A stretch of DNA of 64,000 nucleotides from Pristionchus mayeri (taxonomy: Eukaryota; Nematoda; Chromadorea; Rhabditida; Neodiplogasteridae), in assembly GCA_036245805.1 (NCBI GenBank), contig BTRK01000005.1, positions 28,129,469 through 28,193,468 of the forward strand, given 5' to 3'. A program made the position numbers and the translations under genes. The notes beneath the pieces are model-generated. The model had not been told where the DNA came from. It saw only the letters and a program-made list of their open reading frames with translations, and searched no databases. Of the stretch, positions 1-11,874 are shown one piece after another. How positions within the stretch are numbered: position 1 is the first letter of the stretch; each line of letters starts with the position of its first letter.

Positions 1-604
1 GTTCGATTTCGTTGAATCAGCCACCTATCTCGGAGGGAAGATCAGTCTCCCACTTGATCACTCTGACGAGATCGAACACAGGATTCGACTAGGGTGGTTC
101 GCCTGGAGCAAGCTATCCCATCTGCTGTCCTCCCGCCTTCTACCCATCAAGACCAGGAGAAGAGTATTCGAGAGCTGCGTCACGGCTACCGTACTTTACC
201 GAAGCGAAGTTTGGGCACTGAGGGCGAGTGAGAAAGAACGGCTGAGTGTTACCCAAAGAAAGATGGAGAGGAAGATGTTGGGAGTCACGCTGAAAGATCG
301 CTGGAGGAATGAACGCGTGCGCGGGATCACGAAGCTGAGGGATTGGATCGAGGAGGGACTGAAAAGGAAAGCGCGCTGGGCCCTCAAGGTCAGGAGAATG
401 GGACTAGAGCAGTGGAGCCGTGCCACTACGGTGTGGACGCCATACAATAGGAAGCGCCCCCCTGGGAAGCCTCATGTACGATGGAGAGATGATTTGTCCC
501 GAGCTATTGGCAAACACTGGTGGAATGCAACTTATGAAGAGTACCGTCCCATCCTCATCTGAGCACCTATTGCCTGACATGATAAATTGATTGATTGATT
601 GATT
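1..604 (+). mobile_element. 3' end of a non-LTR (LINE-like) retrotransposon
   Basis: The window opens inside a retrotransposon reading frame that runs to a stop at 562, followed by about 20 bp of AT and then a short tandem tail of ATTG units at about 585-604. Non-LTR elements of the RTE/CR1 type typically end in such short 3' tandem repeats, which marks the 3' end of this copy. The 5' part lies outside the window, so whether the copy is full length cannot be told. Confidence 0.8.
2..562 (+). CDS. C-terminal part of non-LTR reverse transcriptase ORF (partial)
   Basis: The frame is open from base 2 to the TGA at 560-562 (186 codons) with no start in the window. It shows the post-RT region common to LINE polyproteins: TYLGGKI, a stretch ending LLPIKTRRRVFESC, the VLYRSEVWAL block (usual form LLYGSEtW), and KMLGVTLKDRWRNERVRG followed by a basic C-terminal domain with RPPGKPHVRWRDD. 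The catalytic YADD box would lie upstream, outside the window. The frame has no stop, so the copy may be young. Superfamily placement (RTE versus CR1/jockey) is uncertain. Confidence 0.8.
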   Translation, partial: FDFVESATYLGGKISLPLDHSDEIEHRIRLGWFAWSKLSHLLSSRLLPIKTRRRVFESCVTATVLYRSEVWALRASEKERLSVTQRKMERKMLGVTLKDRWRNERVRGITKLRDWIEEGLKRKARWALKVRRMGLEQWSRATTVWTPYNRKRPPGKPHVRWRDDLSRAIGKHWWNATYEEYRPILI

Positions 605-1418
605 GGACAAAGGAATGGCTCAATTTACCTGATCAGGTAATTCGACCAATCTTTTTACCTAATTACCCAAAATGGGAAACTCTACCGGTGAGAGAGTTCG
701 GGAAATTAAGAGAGTGACCCCTCAGCTTTTGTCAACTATGAATGGGCCATAAAATACAGAAAGCAAAGAGTGCTTCCTAAAGAATTGAGTGATTCTTCTC
801 ATCCATACATTGGATTGTGAGATAGTTGAGCGGACGATTTCAAACGTCAAATAGCTTTCTATCTCATTAGCATCACTGGGTCATTCCTTGATCTCAGTGG
901 CTTCTCTCCATCTCTACTCTGATCATGGGAATACATTCCTCTCTCTTCCATTCACCCCCTGTACAGGCTACTTTTTAAAGTTTAAAGTTGACCGTCAATG
1001 AAGGAAAAAATACTGTCCAGAGATAAATCTCAATTCTCAACCATCTGCAACTGCCAAGCTCTCCTCGCTACCCTCTTCCTCGAACTAGTCATGACTCTTC
1101 CCTACTATCCATCGTGGGTCTCCTGGATACTCCTCAATCATCAGGTAAAACTGCCATATCAATAACTAGAGACTATTAAATTATGACAAACGAAAGAATG
1201 GTGACTATTATTCTCCTTTATTTATAGTTAACAAATACATCACAACAACAGAAAATTTTATATACAAACTGCTTTTAGTTGCGCAACAATAAACTATACT
1301 TTGTTACATTTCTTCTTCGAAAGTCGTCCTCTCGAAGGAAGAATCACTGAAAAAACTGAGATAAGCAACTCGAGAGAGACTATCGTATGGATGCAGAAGG
1401 TAGACCAATGACTTGCCT
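605..1418. other. Intergenic, no gene seen
   Basis: AT-rich DNA between the retrotransposon tail and the 3' end of the minus-strand membrane protein gene. I see no exon with supporting splice signals and no recognisable repeat. Confidence 0.5.
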
Positions 1419-4400
1419 CTATTCCTTCTTCGATTCTTTCTTCGACTCCTTCTTCGAATCAGCTCCTCCCTCTGGCTTTTCTGCCTTCGCAGCTGCCTCT
1501 GCTGCCTGCTTTGCCAGAAGAGCCTTCTGAAATCGAGTTTAACATTATTTAATGAATAATAATAAAATAAATAAACATTTTTACAAAACTTACATGGCCT
1601 TTCTCCCACTCGTCCATATTGTTCAGCCACTCGGATCGATTCGAGTCAGACGGCGGTCCACCGTCCTGCCAAACATTCCATAATCTAATATTTCAAGGCA
1701 ACAGTGCCTCGATGATCTCATTGGGGCCAATCTCAGTGGCATAGTTGGCATTGGGGTCGAACCAGATCTTGTCGACAGTCTCCACTCCCTTGTTCTTGCC
1801 CTCATACTCGTGGTCCTGCAGAGAAGGCCTTCTCTTCTCTCTCAGAGGGGGGAGGGGGGAGGAGGGTGGAGGGTAAACCCACGGGTGGTCCGTGCCATCT
1901 GGTCCTTCTCCTCATCGGTCCTCTCCACTTGAAGTTCTTCGCAGGAATCTTGAATGGTTCCTCGCCAGGGATGAACTGCAATCCATAAAACAGATATTCC
2001 TATCCCCCCATTGAAATCCATCCACGGGCCTACAATTCAGCCCGATAATTCCCGAAAAGACAAATTTATACTGTTGAATCATCAAAAATCAACAAAGCTG
2101 CATGTAACATAACCCCTAAAACACCCCTGGCAATATGAGGCAATTAGGGAAGCACATCGTTAGTTGCCCCACCCCCTTACTGACGGGAACGGTAGCCAGA
2201 TCCGGGAGTCCCTCGGGGATCTCATTGAGGTCCTTCATCTGTGGTTGCTGGGAGGGGGCAGAGGGGTCGGCAGAGGGGGCAGACTGCTGACGACCACTGC
2301 GGGCTGTTTGAACTCTGCAAGGGAAGGACAATGAACAGGAAGGATTCCATCCCTCAACGAAAGATCAAAGATCACTTTAGGAAATATGTGAACCAAATAA
2401 GAGCTACATTTGACAGGTTGGTATGAATAAGTTATCACTGCTAGACAGCAGAGAGAGCGTTGTTGAATGGCAATCGAGAGAGGAAAGGGCGACAACTTAC
2501 GCAGGTCGCTCGCTGGCATTCGATTTGGGCAGAAGTGGACGATTCACCTCAAGCAATTAATTTACTTAACAAATAAAAGGATAAATAATGCAACCTGCTG
2601 CGATGTGTCCGTAGTGTTGTTGCGTGTTGATGGAGTGCGACTCTTCGAGATTGACTTCTCTGAATCACAACTATCACTAATATCGAACATTAGGATTTTG
2701 GACACTACTTCACCATCATATTTAACCATACGCTGTATATTCCAGATGAATCTCTCTCCCAGCTCCACAAAGTAGAGTACTCCCTCTCCTCACTCACTCT
2801 GTTTCTTGCCCTCCTTCTTCTTCTTCATCCTTCTCACGACGATGAAGATGATGACAGCGATGATGATGAGGATGATGATTCCTCCTGCGATCCCGTACGT
2901 CACCGCATGGTTGCTCAAGGGGAACAAGATCAAAGATCACCCACTATCACTTCTTCTGACACGTAGATATAAAAGGATAAGGGAGTTGAGGGGGGGGGGG
3001 GGGGTGCATCTTCCAATAGAGGCCAAGGATGGTCCTTGCTCTCCTCCACTCACTCGCTCATCGCTCCAGATGCCGCAGTGGACGTCGTCGTCGTTGGCGT
3101 CGCCGTCTTGGCTGCAACCACCTCTTATTCGCATCAAGGAGATAACAAAATCAATATTTTCTAACATTAAGACATAAGAAGCAATTCAAATTTCCAAAGT
3201 CAAGTGATGAGGAAGTTAAGAGAAATATTTCCAATAGATAGCACATTGACAGATAAGATAGCTCAGAAATGAATAGGGCATAGATCAAACAGCAGTAACT
3301 CACCGGTGGAAGTGGAAGTGGAAGGGGGAGAGGTGATGGGTGGCGGGATGATGGGTGTCGCAGTCGTTGTCATCGTTGTTGTTGTAGTCTTAATGTAATC
3401 GATTCCACTTCTGATCTTTGACCTCTCCTCTTCCCTCTCACCGTGGTCGTTGTCGTTGTAGTTTTAGTAGTAGCAGGAGTAGGAGTAGTAGTTGGAGTAG
3501 TAGTAGCAGGTTCTGTTGCTGGCTCCGTTGTTGGAACCTGCCCATTAACGGTATTTCAATCTGAACGTTGATCGCTCGCCCACCTCAGTCGAATTCGATG
3601 AAGTTTCCGTGCTGGGCGAAGTAGGATCCGTTGAAGGAGAGGCAGGATCAGTGGAGGGGAGAGTGGAGGGAGCAGTCGAATTGCTTGAATCATCTGTCTT
3701 GACCGGCGGTATAATCGGCTGAGTCTTCTTCGTCGTCTCTTCCGGCTGAAATTATATAATAAGCCTAATTTTGGAATCACCAGGACATTTCTATCTACCG
3801 TATCCTACACTCAGATTCCTCTTCGGAGATACGCAGAGGGTCTAGTGCTGTCACAGTCTGCACTCCAAAACTCACCTTCGGAGTGGGCGTTTCTTCTGCC
3901 GGTCCCTTTGTATCGCCTTGGCCGTCCTGAATCAAGAGCAATTATTTTCGAAAATTTGTTTGATTTGATAATGAATAACACAATACATACCGGATTTGCA
4001 TCTGTCGTTGGTTTGCCCTTGTCAACGTCCTTAATTAAGAACGATCATTTTATTTAATGTTTTATTTTGCGAGTAGGAGAGCATGCAAAGTGTAAAACGC
4101 TATTTGAGATTCTAAGTATATGGGCTATTCTCTCACCGGTTCTCCTTGAGGATTCTCCGAGTCGTCTTCGCCGCCGCTGTTCACACCATCACCATCGACG
4201 GGTGGATCCTCTTGTGTGCCTTCTGTGATAAATAAGTTGCGCGGTATAAATCATTCGATCTATACCTTCTGTCCCATCCTGCTTTGGTTCTCCATCCGGA
4301 TCTTTCGGCGGTGGTATCTCAGCAGCCGGAGCTGTCGTTGCTTTTGTTGGCACCTTACCCACAGCATGCACTGCCTGCAATATACGAATCAGCCATAAAT

Positions 4401-4514
4401 GGTATTTAAAAATATTTAATATTTAATTTGAAAATGTGGGATACGGTAGGAATGGGAAGAATCACTGACCACTGCGATGAGGAGAAGGAGGAGGAGGAGA
4501 GTCAGCCACCGCAT
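1419..4514 (-). CDS. Single-pass membrane protein with Thr/Pro/acidic ectodomain, family not recognised
   Basis: The start at 4514 gives a signal peptide, MRWLTLLLLLLLIAV, split by the first intron. Exons between about 4380 and 3300 encode low-complexity sequence rich in Thr, Pro, Ser, Asp and Glu, typical of O-glycosylated stalks. An exon at about 2790-2915 encodes a transmembrane helix (AGGIIILIIIAVIIFIVV) followed by the stop-transfer run RRMKKKKEGKK. Later exons give a cytoplasmic tail of about 230 residues with pieces such as VNRPLLPKSNASERPA, LPDLATVP, FIPGEEPFKIPAKNFK, KIWFDPNANYATEIGPNEII and WLNNMDEWEKGH. The last exon (1419-1526) is Ala/Lys-rich, ending in SKKESKKESKKE. Phases agree across most junctions. 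The exon near 1900-1977 is uncertain: an acidic reading appears in a second frame, and the next donor may be GC instead of GT. Topology suggests a cell-surface protein; function unknown. Confidence 0.6.
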
Positions 4515-5233
4515 CGTGAGAAGAGAGATGGTGAGAATGAGGGATGAGGAGAGAGGGAGAGGAGGGAGGACATGCAAATCGAGATGAAGGCATCTAAACA
4601 ACACGTACAGTCAAATTGCAGTTGTTTACGTGGGAATAAGGGAGTCGATTGAATAGGAGTTTGATATCGTATTCTAGATGGAGATACAGCTTGGATAGGT
4701 GGCAGCGGGGGGCACTAAATAAGCATCCTAACAATAAGAGACTGGTGGAATTATCTCCTAAATGCGGTCAGTCCTCATCAGATATGATTTGACTGCAGTA
4801 TTCCCCGATCGTGTTTCTAATGCGCACGATCCATTAAATCTAGGTTTGCACTCCTTTCTTCGGGACGGCTCTCAGATGTAAGAGCTGTGGCGGCAATGAG
4901 AAATAATTTGCACGGATATTCACTATTTTCTAACCTCTACTGAACTTCGATGAAAATATATAACTGAAAGGCAACGACAACCTTGCTTAAATTCCCATTT
5001 ACACAGCCCAAACTCATTAACTTCTTTATTTCTCAGTGGAAAGAGAATGACTATATACAAGAGATGTGGGGTTTAGCTTCGTAACGAACTGAGCATATGT
5101 ACATGAGATCCGAGACAATTCTCGTGCTTCTAACAAAGAACTTCTAAATGGGATTATGTGTGAATCCAATGGGGGGGGGGGGTTAATCTGATCAGGTTAC
5201 AGTAACTTAGCCAAAAGTAGTCAAGTTTCAATA
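4515..5233. other. Intergenic, upstream region of the membrane protein gene
   Basis: This holds the promoter side of the minus-strand gene starting at 4514 and the 3' flank of the BTB gene. A G homopolymer lies at about 5170-5182. No exon, RNA gene or mobile element is recognised. Confidence 0.4.
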
Positions 5234-8200
5234 TCAATGGCTATATTCCCCGTAGTCCGAGTTGCTGGCAGAGTGGAGCTCCGCCACCCCCTCTGTCTCG
5301 CTCTCCTCGTATTGGCAATCTGAATATACTGGGTATATCTTGGATACGGTAACCGTTATGAATAAAAATTGTGTTGAAAAAATCGGGTCATGTTATGAAA
5401 ATGATGATTTCTAACATGTTTAATTCCACTCATTGTAACTTGAGAAGTATATTTTTTATTCTAGTTTCAGTTTGACCTGAATATCCAATTCCTCGTCTGG
5501 TGGCTGGATCATTCTTCTCGATCGACGACTGAGCGAATCTAAAAAAATAAATTGTCATCAAGTCGTAGAGTTTTTTACGATTAAAACGAGCCTTTGAATG
5601 AATTTTTGAATTTTCAAAGACATTAACTGAACCGTCTTCATCTACTGCTACTGTACCAAAAATACAGCGCCATGAATGGATGATCTACCGTACCTCTCGA
5701 CGATGATGCCCTTCGTGGCAGGCTGCAGCTTCTCGTACTCACTCGACATCATCATCTCGTTGTGCAGCAGCTTCGGTCGCCCCATCGATGCAGCAGGACA
5801 ATTGACTGAGTCAACCATTCCATTCTTCATCAGTAATAGCACCCACCCCTCGTTCTTTCTTCTGTGCATTCATAGCAGGAAAGAAGCTGCCAGTAATCGT
5901 CAGTGAAAAAGTGCAGGTATTTCGCATGGTTGAGGGCGAGTGTATTTTTTGCACGAGATATACACATATCTCCACCATTTCTCGATAAGAGCTGTTCATC
6001 TAACTGACCATCTGGACGACTTTGAGGTGGAAGACGTCGCTGGCGAGACGAAAGACGACCGCCCGATCGAGTCCATTACGATCGAAATCGATGAGGAACA
6101 TCTCGATCCTCCTGGTGAGCTGAGATAATCGCAGTTAACACTGATTCTCAGTAATTTATAACCTCAGGCATCTCGAATCTACTGGCCAATCTGAGTAGTC
6201 TCTTGTAGTTGAAGGGAGTGATGGGCTTGTCCGAAGGGTAGATCACCATGAGGAGTTCCTCGAAGGAGGAGGCACTGATATCCTTGTCCTAAATTGGGAA
6301 TTCATAATTTTGCCATTACTTTAATTGAAGAGGAACTCGATAAGATGCAATGTCTTACGTTGATGGGGTATCGTCCCTCCTTCTTCTCCTTCATATCAGC
6401 CTTGAAATATGCACGGAAGAATCCACTCCACAGAGAGAGATACTCGGCAGACACCAGGAATTCCTAGGGGGAGATGATGAGTATGAGTGAATATACAGTT
6501 ACCAAACCCATCATTAATAAATTCACTCATGATTCGGTAGTTATTGTTTCGAGGAAGTATAAAAAACACACGAGTTTCAGTAAACGTCTACCGTAATCAC
6601 CTTTCCCTTTACGACGACTACGGTAGCCTTATCGTCATCGAGGTGCATCGGAGATACGGTCTGCACTGCTACCGTAATCCGAACAATGAATGTGTCCGGC
6701 GGTTGATAATTCTACAATCAAATATAGATATTATAATATCAGTGAACGGGATAAATATAGAAGAAGATAGATGATTGTATCTGATACTTAGGATATCGTG
6801 TGAACTAATACGGAAATAATCCATTCAAATTACGAGACAAACGGGCTGTAGGTTATTAGTGCTATTTACACATTTTTTTAAATTCTGTTAGAACATTGAA
6901 ACAGTAAGTTCTCACTTATAAACAGGGTGCGCCAAAATTACCCGAACTGATTTCATCTTTCTGTGGCCTCGCGGCCCAATCCATATGAGGGAAATCTAAT
7001 GCATCATAATGAGGAGTGGCCATTAGTCTCTCACTATGGAAGGTTTCATATCAGTTGGTCAAGTCATCGAGTATTGGCGATGTCTAGTAGCATCCAATCC
7101 GCATTCTGGACCTGTACAAGACATTGTGACATCGGTCATTGACTCTGCGTTCATCGCTCATTGACTCTGCGCTTGCATCCGACACCGTTATCATGTATCA
7201 ACAGCTTGATACTGACAAGGTGCATCCTGACAGAGGGAAACCGGTCTCTGTTTCCACCAATAAGAACCGAGATCGCTACCGAAAGAGGCTGCTTCCAAAC
7301 AGCACGAAGATGACCAAGATTCTCGATATCTCGAACACATCCGTTCGCAGTCTTGTCAAGCCCGAGCTGACTCTTCGCCTTCACAAGTACTGCAAACAGC
7401 AGGGACTACATGAGATCCAGATCAAACTCCGCAGAGAACGGTACCGTTAACTATTGTTACATTGTGCCAGGTCCGCGCATTTCAGTACGTTGTTTAGCAA
7501 AGCAAATATATTTACTGCCCAAGGCAAGCTGATTTGGCAAAACGGCATAATCACTGCCTCTCTTCCTGAAGAATCCGAAAATGTTGTGAAGTCACTGATT
7601 ATACCAGCTATGCGCTCTGCATCAGAGTTTGTTATGGAATTTGCTCAACAAGCAAGTTCCCTCAACTTTTTTGCCATTCCGGGCGTCTAGATCAATACGG
7701 AATATTACATGAAGCACATCCTCGAAGGCGCGCTTCCACCGTGAGCTCATTCGCACTTGGGTCAGGAGCACTGGACCTTTCAACAAGTTCTGCTACATTT
7801 CACAAGTCGAAATTGTGGTTGGACACATATGCACCCGATTAAACACTTAAACACTGACTGACCCCCGAACTCCCCCGATCTTAACCCCTCGACTTCAGTG
7901 TTTGGGGGTGTTATTGGCCAAGATGTCCTCTACCAAGAACTCGACACTAATCTTCTGTTAAGCTGTCCTTCTCAAAGCATGAAAAGAAATCGCTAAAAAT
8001 TTCCTGCGGGAATTGGCAGTTGGATATGAGTTGAGACTCAAGGCCTTTGCCAGAGCTAAATGAGGTCCCATCAAAATTACCTAGTATGTTAATATTGCCC
8101 ATATTGTTGGTAAACTATATCATGAACCAGATCGCCCAAGTCCCATCACAAAGGTAGGAAAAAATATCAGTTCGGGTAATTTTGGCGCATCCTGTATATT

Positions 8201-9368
8201 TCCTTACTAATGACAACTCACAGAGTACCAGAAGATGAGTCTTTTTCCCTTCTCCTCGCTATTGGTCACGAATTTTTCTGTTTGAGTGATCTCTTTGACG
8301 TGTCCGGAGTACTAAACAAATTATCTACGAATAAGGAAGACTGTTCCACCATTCAGTTAAAAAATTTAATCATTAAAATATAGTATTTTTCGAAGTGGAA
8401 ACTTCAGAATCTCGTCACTGATCATTCGATTCCAATTTCGAACACTCATAAATGGATTTCAAATGGGTTGCCTGAGAAGTGAGCAGTAATCCCTCCCCTC
8501 GTGCAGACTTTCCTTTCACTTCGAGCATCGTCATCACGAACTTCTTCCTTTCCGCACACTCATTCTTCACTCGGAGGGTACTGTAAGTGGAATATTCCAC
8601 AGATAATGTAGGAGAAAACCACAATGTACAAACCAGCGGTACAACAATTACAACAACTAGAAAATAAATTAATTTTTGGAGTGATATAAATCGGCAGGCT
8701 GGACAATAATTTATTGAATCCTCATTTATTATTTCCCGTCGCCTAAGGAAAAAAAGATAACGCTGAATTGAGACTTCCAAACTTTTACTTTAATGTTAGA
8801 TGGACTCACGCGGCGAATTTGTAGTCCCTATGACCGTAGTATAGATCCTGCGCCTGGATGGGAAGCTGCTCGATCCGCACACTCATCTCGACTCCACCCA
8901 CCTACAATTGCTGATTGATCCTGACTTCTAAATACTAAGAGGACGTCAAATGAACAGAACAGATACTATTACTTTTTTAGTACTCACAGTGTACGTGTCA
9001 CTTTGGAAGTTCTCCGCACCCGAATCCTTCATCGTGAACTCGTGAGTGTTGATAAGAGCAGACTGGAACTGTGGTTCTCCGGAGTGCGCGTTCTAAAAAA
9101 ATGGAATGCTACTTTGGTGCTAACATCTTAATAAGATATTGCAATTGGGTTGTGAGAAAATCACCATCGATTCCCAGGAGAGCTTCTGAGGTCGTAACCA
9201 AAACAATGAATAATAGCAGCGATAGTTGTACGGAACATTATGTTGTATTATTCCCCGGATATCTCGACGACAAGTATTGTAAGTACTTACCATTTTGAGA
9301 TGTCTGTTCTCCACTTCGAGTTCCTTGACACGTGCTTCGAGCGCCGCCAATTTCTCTGTATCGCTCAT
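5234..9368 (-). CDS. Coiled-coil BTB/POZ-domain protein, probably MATH-BTB-like
   Basis: The start at 9368 gives MSDTEKLAALEARVKELEVE, a short N-terminal coiled coil. Exons at about 9000-9090 (FQSALINTHEFTMKDSG), 8811-8890 (MSVRIEQLPIQAQDLYYG), 8440-8590 (NECAERKKFVMTMLEVKG) and 8221-8312 follow where a MATH domain would sit, though the match to MATH is weak. The BTB domain is clear across four exons: HLDDDKATVVVVKGK (about 6600-6715), FLVSAEYLSLWSGFFRAYF (6360-6465), FEELLMVIYPSDKPITPFNY with LLRLASRFEMPE (6170-6290), and RRIEMFLIDFDRNGLDRAVV (6005-6120). The tail includes RPKLLHNEMMMSSEYEKL and an acidic end CQYEESETEG...DYGEYSH. BTB proteins of this kind serve in worms as adaptors for Cullin-3 ubiquitin ligases. 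The intron at 6716-8220 holds a mariner relic. Confidence 0.75.
6921..8194 (+). mobile_element. Degenerate Tc1/mariner-type transposon in a BTB gene intron
   Basis: The ends are inverted copies of each other: CAGGGTGCGCCAAAATTACC at 6923 and, on the other strand, CAGGATGCGCCAAAATTACC ending at 8194. TA dinucleotides sit outside both (6919-6920 and 8195-8196), as expected for Tc1/mariner target duplication. Inside is a broken transposase on the plus strand. The copy sits wholly within an intron of the minus-strand BTB gene, antisense to it. Confidence 0.85.
7139..7915 (+). pseudogene. Broken mariner-like transposase
   Basis: A first frame (7139-7450) contains a helix-turn-helix-like stretch, KILDISNTSVRSLVKPELTL, as in Tc1/mariner DNA-binding domains. 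After a stop a second frame (7454-7690) resembles the catalytic core, but the usual FTDEK/FSDEK box reads FSKANIFTAQ, so its catalytic Asp is gone. Near 7865-7910 the family's PNSPDLNPLDFSVWG block can be found only by changing frame. Stops, a frameshift and loss of a catalytic residue all say the enzyme is dead. Confidence 0.8.
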
Positions 9369-10012
9369 CCTAGGTGGGAAAGAATTAAATGTCTCGACAT
9401 AAAACAACTAGTGCAAAACCCGACAAAAAACCCAAATAAACAAGTTTCGTCACAGTCGATTGCGAAATGCACAAGCCGCAAAACGGTGAGAACCAGACAT
9501 ATGTGAGCTGGTGACTTCCAACATTGAATAGAATCAAGCAGTAGAACGTAGAAAAAAATCAAAGTCCATTCGTATCGAAAGTGGTATTGATTCGCAGGCT
9601 ACGAGAGGCGCATGCCTTGTGGTTACACAATGTCTAACAATCAGGGGGATATGCAAATAATTATAATATGAAACATGTATAAAGGTAGATACAATTTTTC
9701 ACGAACAGTACGAGTCATCGTAAAAAATATGCGATTCGACGATCGATTGGGAACCTTGTATACAGTATCTTTTGTGTTTTCGTCAAATGATTTTACTCAA
9801 AATTTAATTTTTTTTAAAATTTTTTTGGATTGATTTTTAAAAGAAATCGTGTTATCTCTCGGACGAAAAAAACACTTTTCATGGAATGTACAACTAGAGG
9901 ACTGAGAAGGAACATAAGAGATAACGTGTGAATCGACAGATGAAGTCATGACGTGACGTCACCGACCAGCGGAGCTACGAAGAAGAATTTATTTTTTTAT
10001 AATATTATTTAA
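9369..10012. other. Upstream region of the BTB gene
   Basis: AT-rich DNA upstream of the BTB gene start. It contains a TGACGTGACGTCAC stretch at about 9949-9962, which includes a perfect CRE-type palindrome (TGACGTCA). No exon is evident. Confidence 0.4.
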
Positions 10013-10239
10013 AGTTACCCAACAAGGACGAAACCCTGATCTCACCCTGATCCCGTCGCGTGTACGAGAGAGTATGCAAAAGTGAGAGAGCGCGGGATTA
10101 CGCTGATCATTTCCGGCTTTCCCTTGAGCCTATTATTGATTTTTAACATTTTTGTACATTCATTCTATACTAATTCAACCATCGGCTATTCGATGGAGGA
10201 CAAAAAATAATGGGTCAATTTCGTCCTTGTTGGGTAACT
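10013..10239. mobile_element. TTAA-flanked MITE, copy 1
   Basis: This 227-bp unit has inverted ends (AGTTACCCAACAAGGACGAA at the left, mirrored by the CCTTGTTGGGTAACT end) and is bounded by TTAA on both sides (10009-10012 and 10240-10243). TTAA duplication is the mark of piggyBac-type transposition. It has no coding capacity and is nearly identical, in the same orientation, to 11539-11770. Confidence 0.75.
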
Positions 10240-10243
10240 TTAA

Positions 10244-11534
10244 CACGGGTCTCCTGTAAAAGTGTAGGAAAATGGGTCCCTGTGGCTCCTAGAAATTATT
10301 TTGTACCTCAGATTTCGATTTAACTTTGTTGATGTACACTATTGGGGGTCAGAAGAAGGTCAATCCACTCAGTACCGTGAAATCTGCACATTATCGATGT
10401 TTGTGATCTACCGCTTCAAATTGATGTATATCAGTTCATTTTCATCGTAGAGAGAACTTTTTTTTCCCATTTTGCTCGAATGACGAGCTCTACAAAAGTG
10501 TAAGCAATGTCCAAAAGGATGGAAGCTGTTTTCATACTCATTTCACTTGAAAACCGATTTTCCAATCGATAAATCGATCATATAGCGATCGCTACCTTAA
10601 CTTCCAATGAGTTTTATTGCTTCTATGGATTCTATTGACAAAATTAGTGGGGGTCTACGTTGACTATTTTTCATATCTATGTCCTCCCACTAGGGATATA
10701 CTACAGGGGATTATCGACGTTTCCGGACTTGGTTATTTTTTTCGCTCCATAGTGATCACCCATAGTAAATCCCTAGTGGGAGGACATAGATATGAAAAAT
10801 AGTCAACATAGACACCCCTAATTTTGTGTGGAGATTCCATAGAAAGAATAAAACCGATTGGGTTTTTGGTATACGAAGCCAGAAAATCGATATTGTCTGA
10901 ATTTTAATCAATCAATAGGCTTTATGGTCGAATAACTCGAAAACAAGTTATCTTAAACACTTTGCTCCGTTTCAAAAAGAGCTTTCGATTTCATTTTTTA
11001 AAAATTGTGATTGGATTAGTTTGAAGTGAAATACATCCAAAAAACCGTTTTGGTGAAAATTAGGCTATGTCCATGAATTTACATAGTAAATCGATATCGG
11101 GAGGATGGTTATATGAAATACTGTCAACGTAGACCCCCACTAATTTTGTCCATAGAATCCATAGAAGCAATAAAACTCATTGGAAGTTAGGGTACCGATC
11201 GCTATATGATCGATTTCTCGATTGGAAAATCGGGTTTCAGGTGAAATGAGTATGAAAACAGCTTCCATCCTTTTGGACGTTGCTTTCACTTTTGTAGAGC
11301 TCGTCATTTTGAGCAAAATGGAAAACAAAAGTTATCTCTACGATGAAAATGAACTGATATACATCAATTTGAAGCGGTAGATCACAACAATCGATAATGT
11401 GCAGATTTCACGGAACTGAGTGGATTGACCTTCTTCTGACCCCCAATCGTGTACATCAACAAAGTTAAATCAAAATCCGAGGTACAAAATATTTCTAGTA
11501 TCCAGTGTTCCCACACTTTTACAGGAGACCCGTG
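10244..11534. repeat. 1.3-kb foldback element between two MITEs, itself TTAA-bounded
   Basis: The left arm (10244 to about 10685, starting CACGGGTCTCCTGTAAAAGT) is repeated in reverse complement at about 11100-11534 with a few differences. Inside lies a second, smaller inverted pair, with GACTATTTTTCATATCTATG at about 10661 and its complement at about 10780-10803. TTAA borders the foldback on both sides. It has no convincing open frame. Confidence 0.8.
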
Positions 11535-11538
11535 TTAA

Positions 11539-11770
11539 AGTTACCCAACAAGGACGAAACCCTGATCTCACCCTGATCCCGTCGCGTGTACGAGAGAGCA
11601 TGCAAAAGTGAGAGAGCGCGGGATTACGCTGATTATTTCCGGCTTTAACTTGAGGCTATTAATGATTTTTAGCATTTTTGTATATTCATTCTATAATATA
11701 CTAATTCAACCATCTGCTATTCGATGGAGGACAAAAAATAATGGGTCAATTTCGTCCTTGTTGCGTAACT
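11539..11770. mobile_element. TTAA-flanked MITE, copy 2
   Basis: Same unit as 10013-10239 and in the same orientation, with the same inverted ends and TTAA on both sides (11535-11538 and 11771-11774). It differs by a few substitutions and a small insertion (ATAT in the region after TTCATTCT), so it is a separate insertion or an aged duplicate. Confidence 0.75.
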
Positions 11771-11874
11771 TTAATAACTAAATTTATATTATGAGAACCA
11801 TTTGTGCCTATTTCGTTCTGTGGATTCACGAATTTCCTGGCCCTGAAAACGTTGAAATTGCTCTTTATCGTTTG

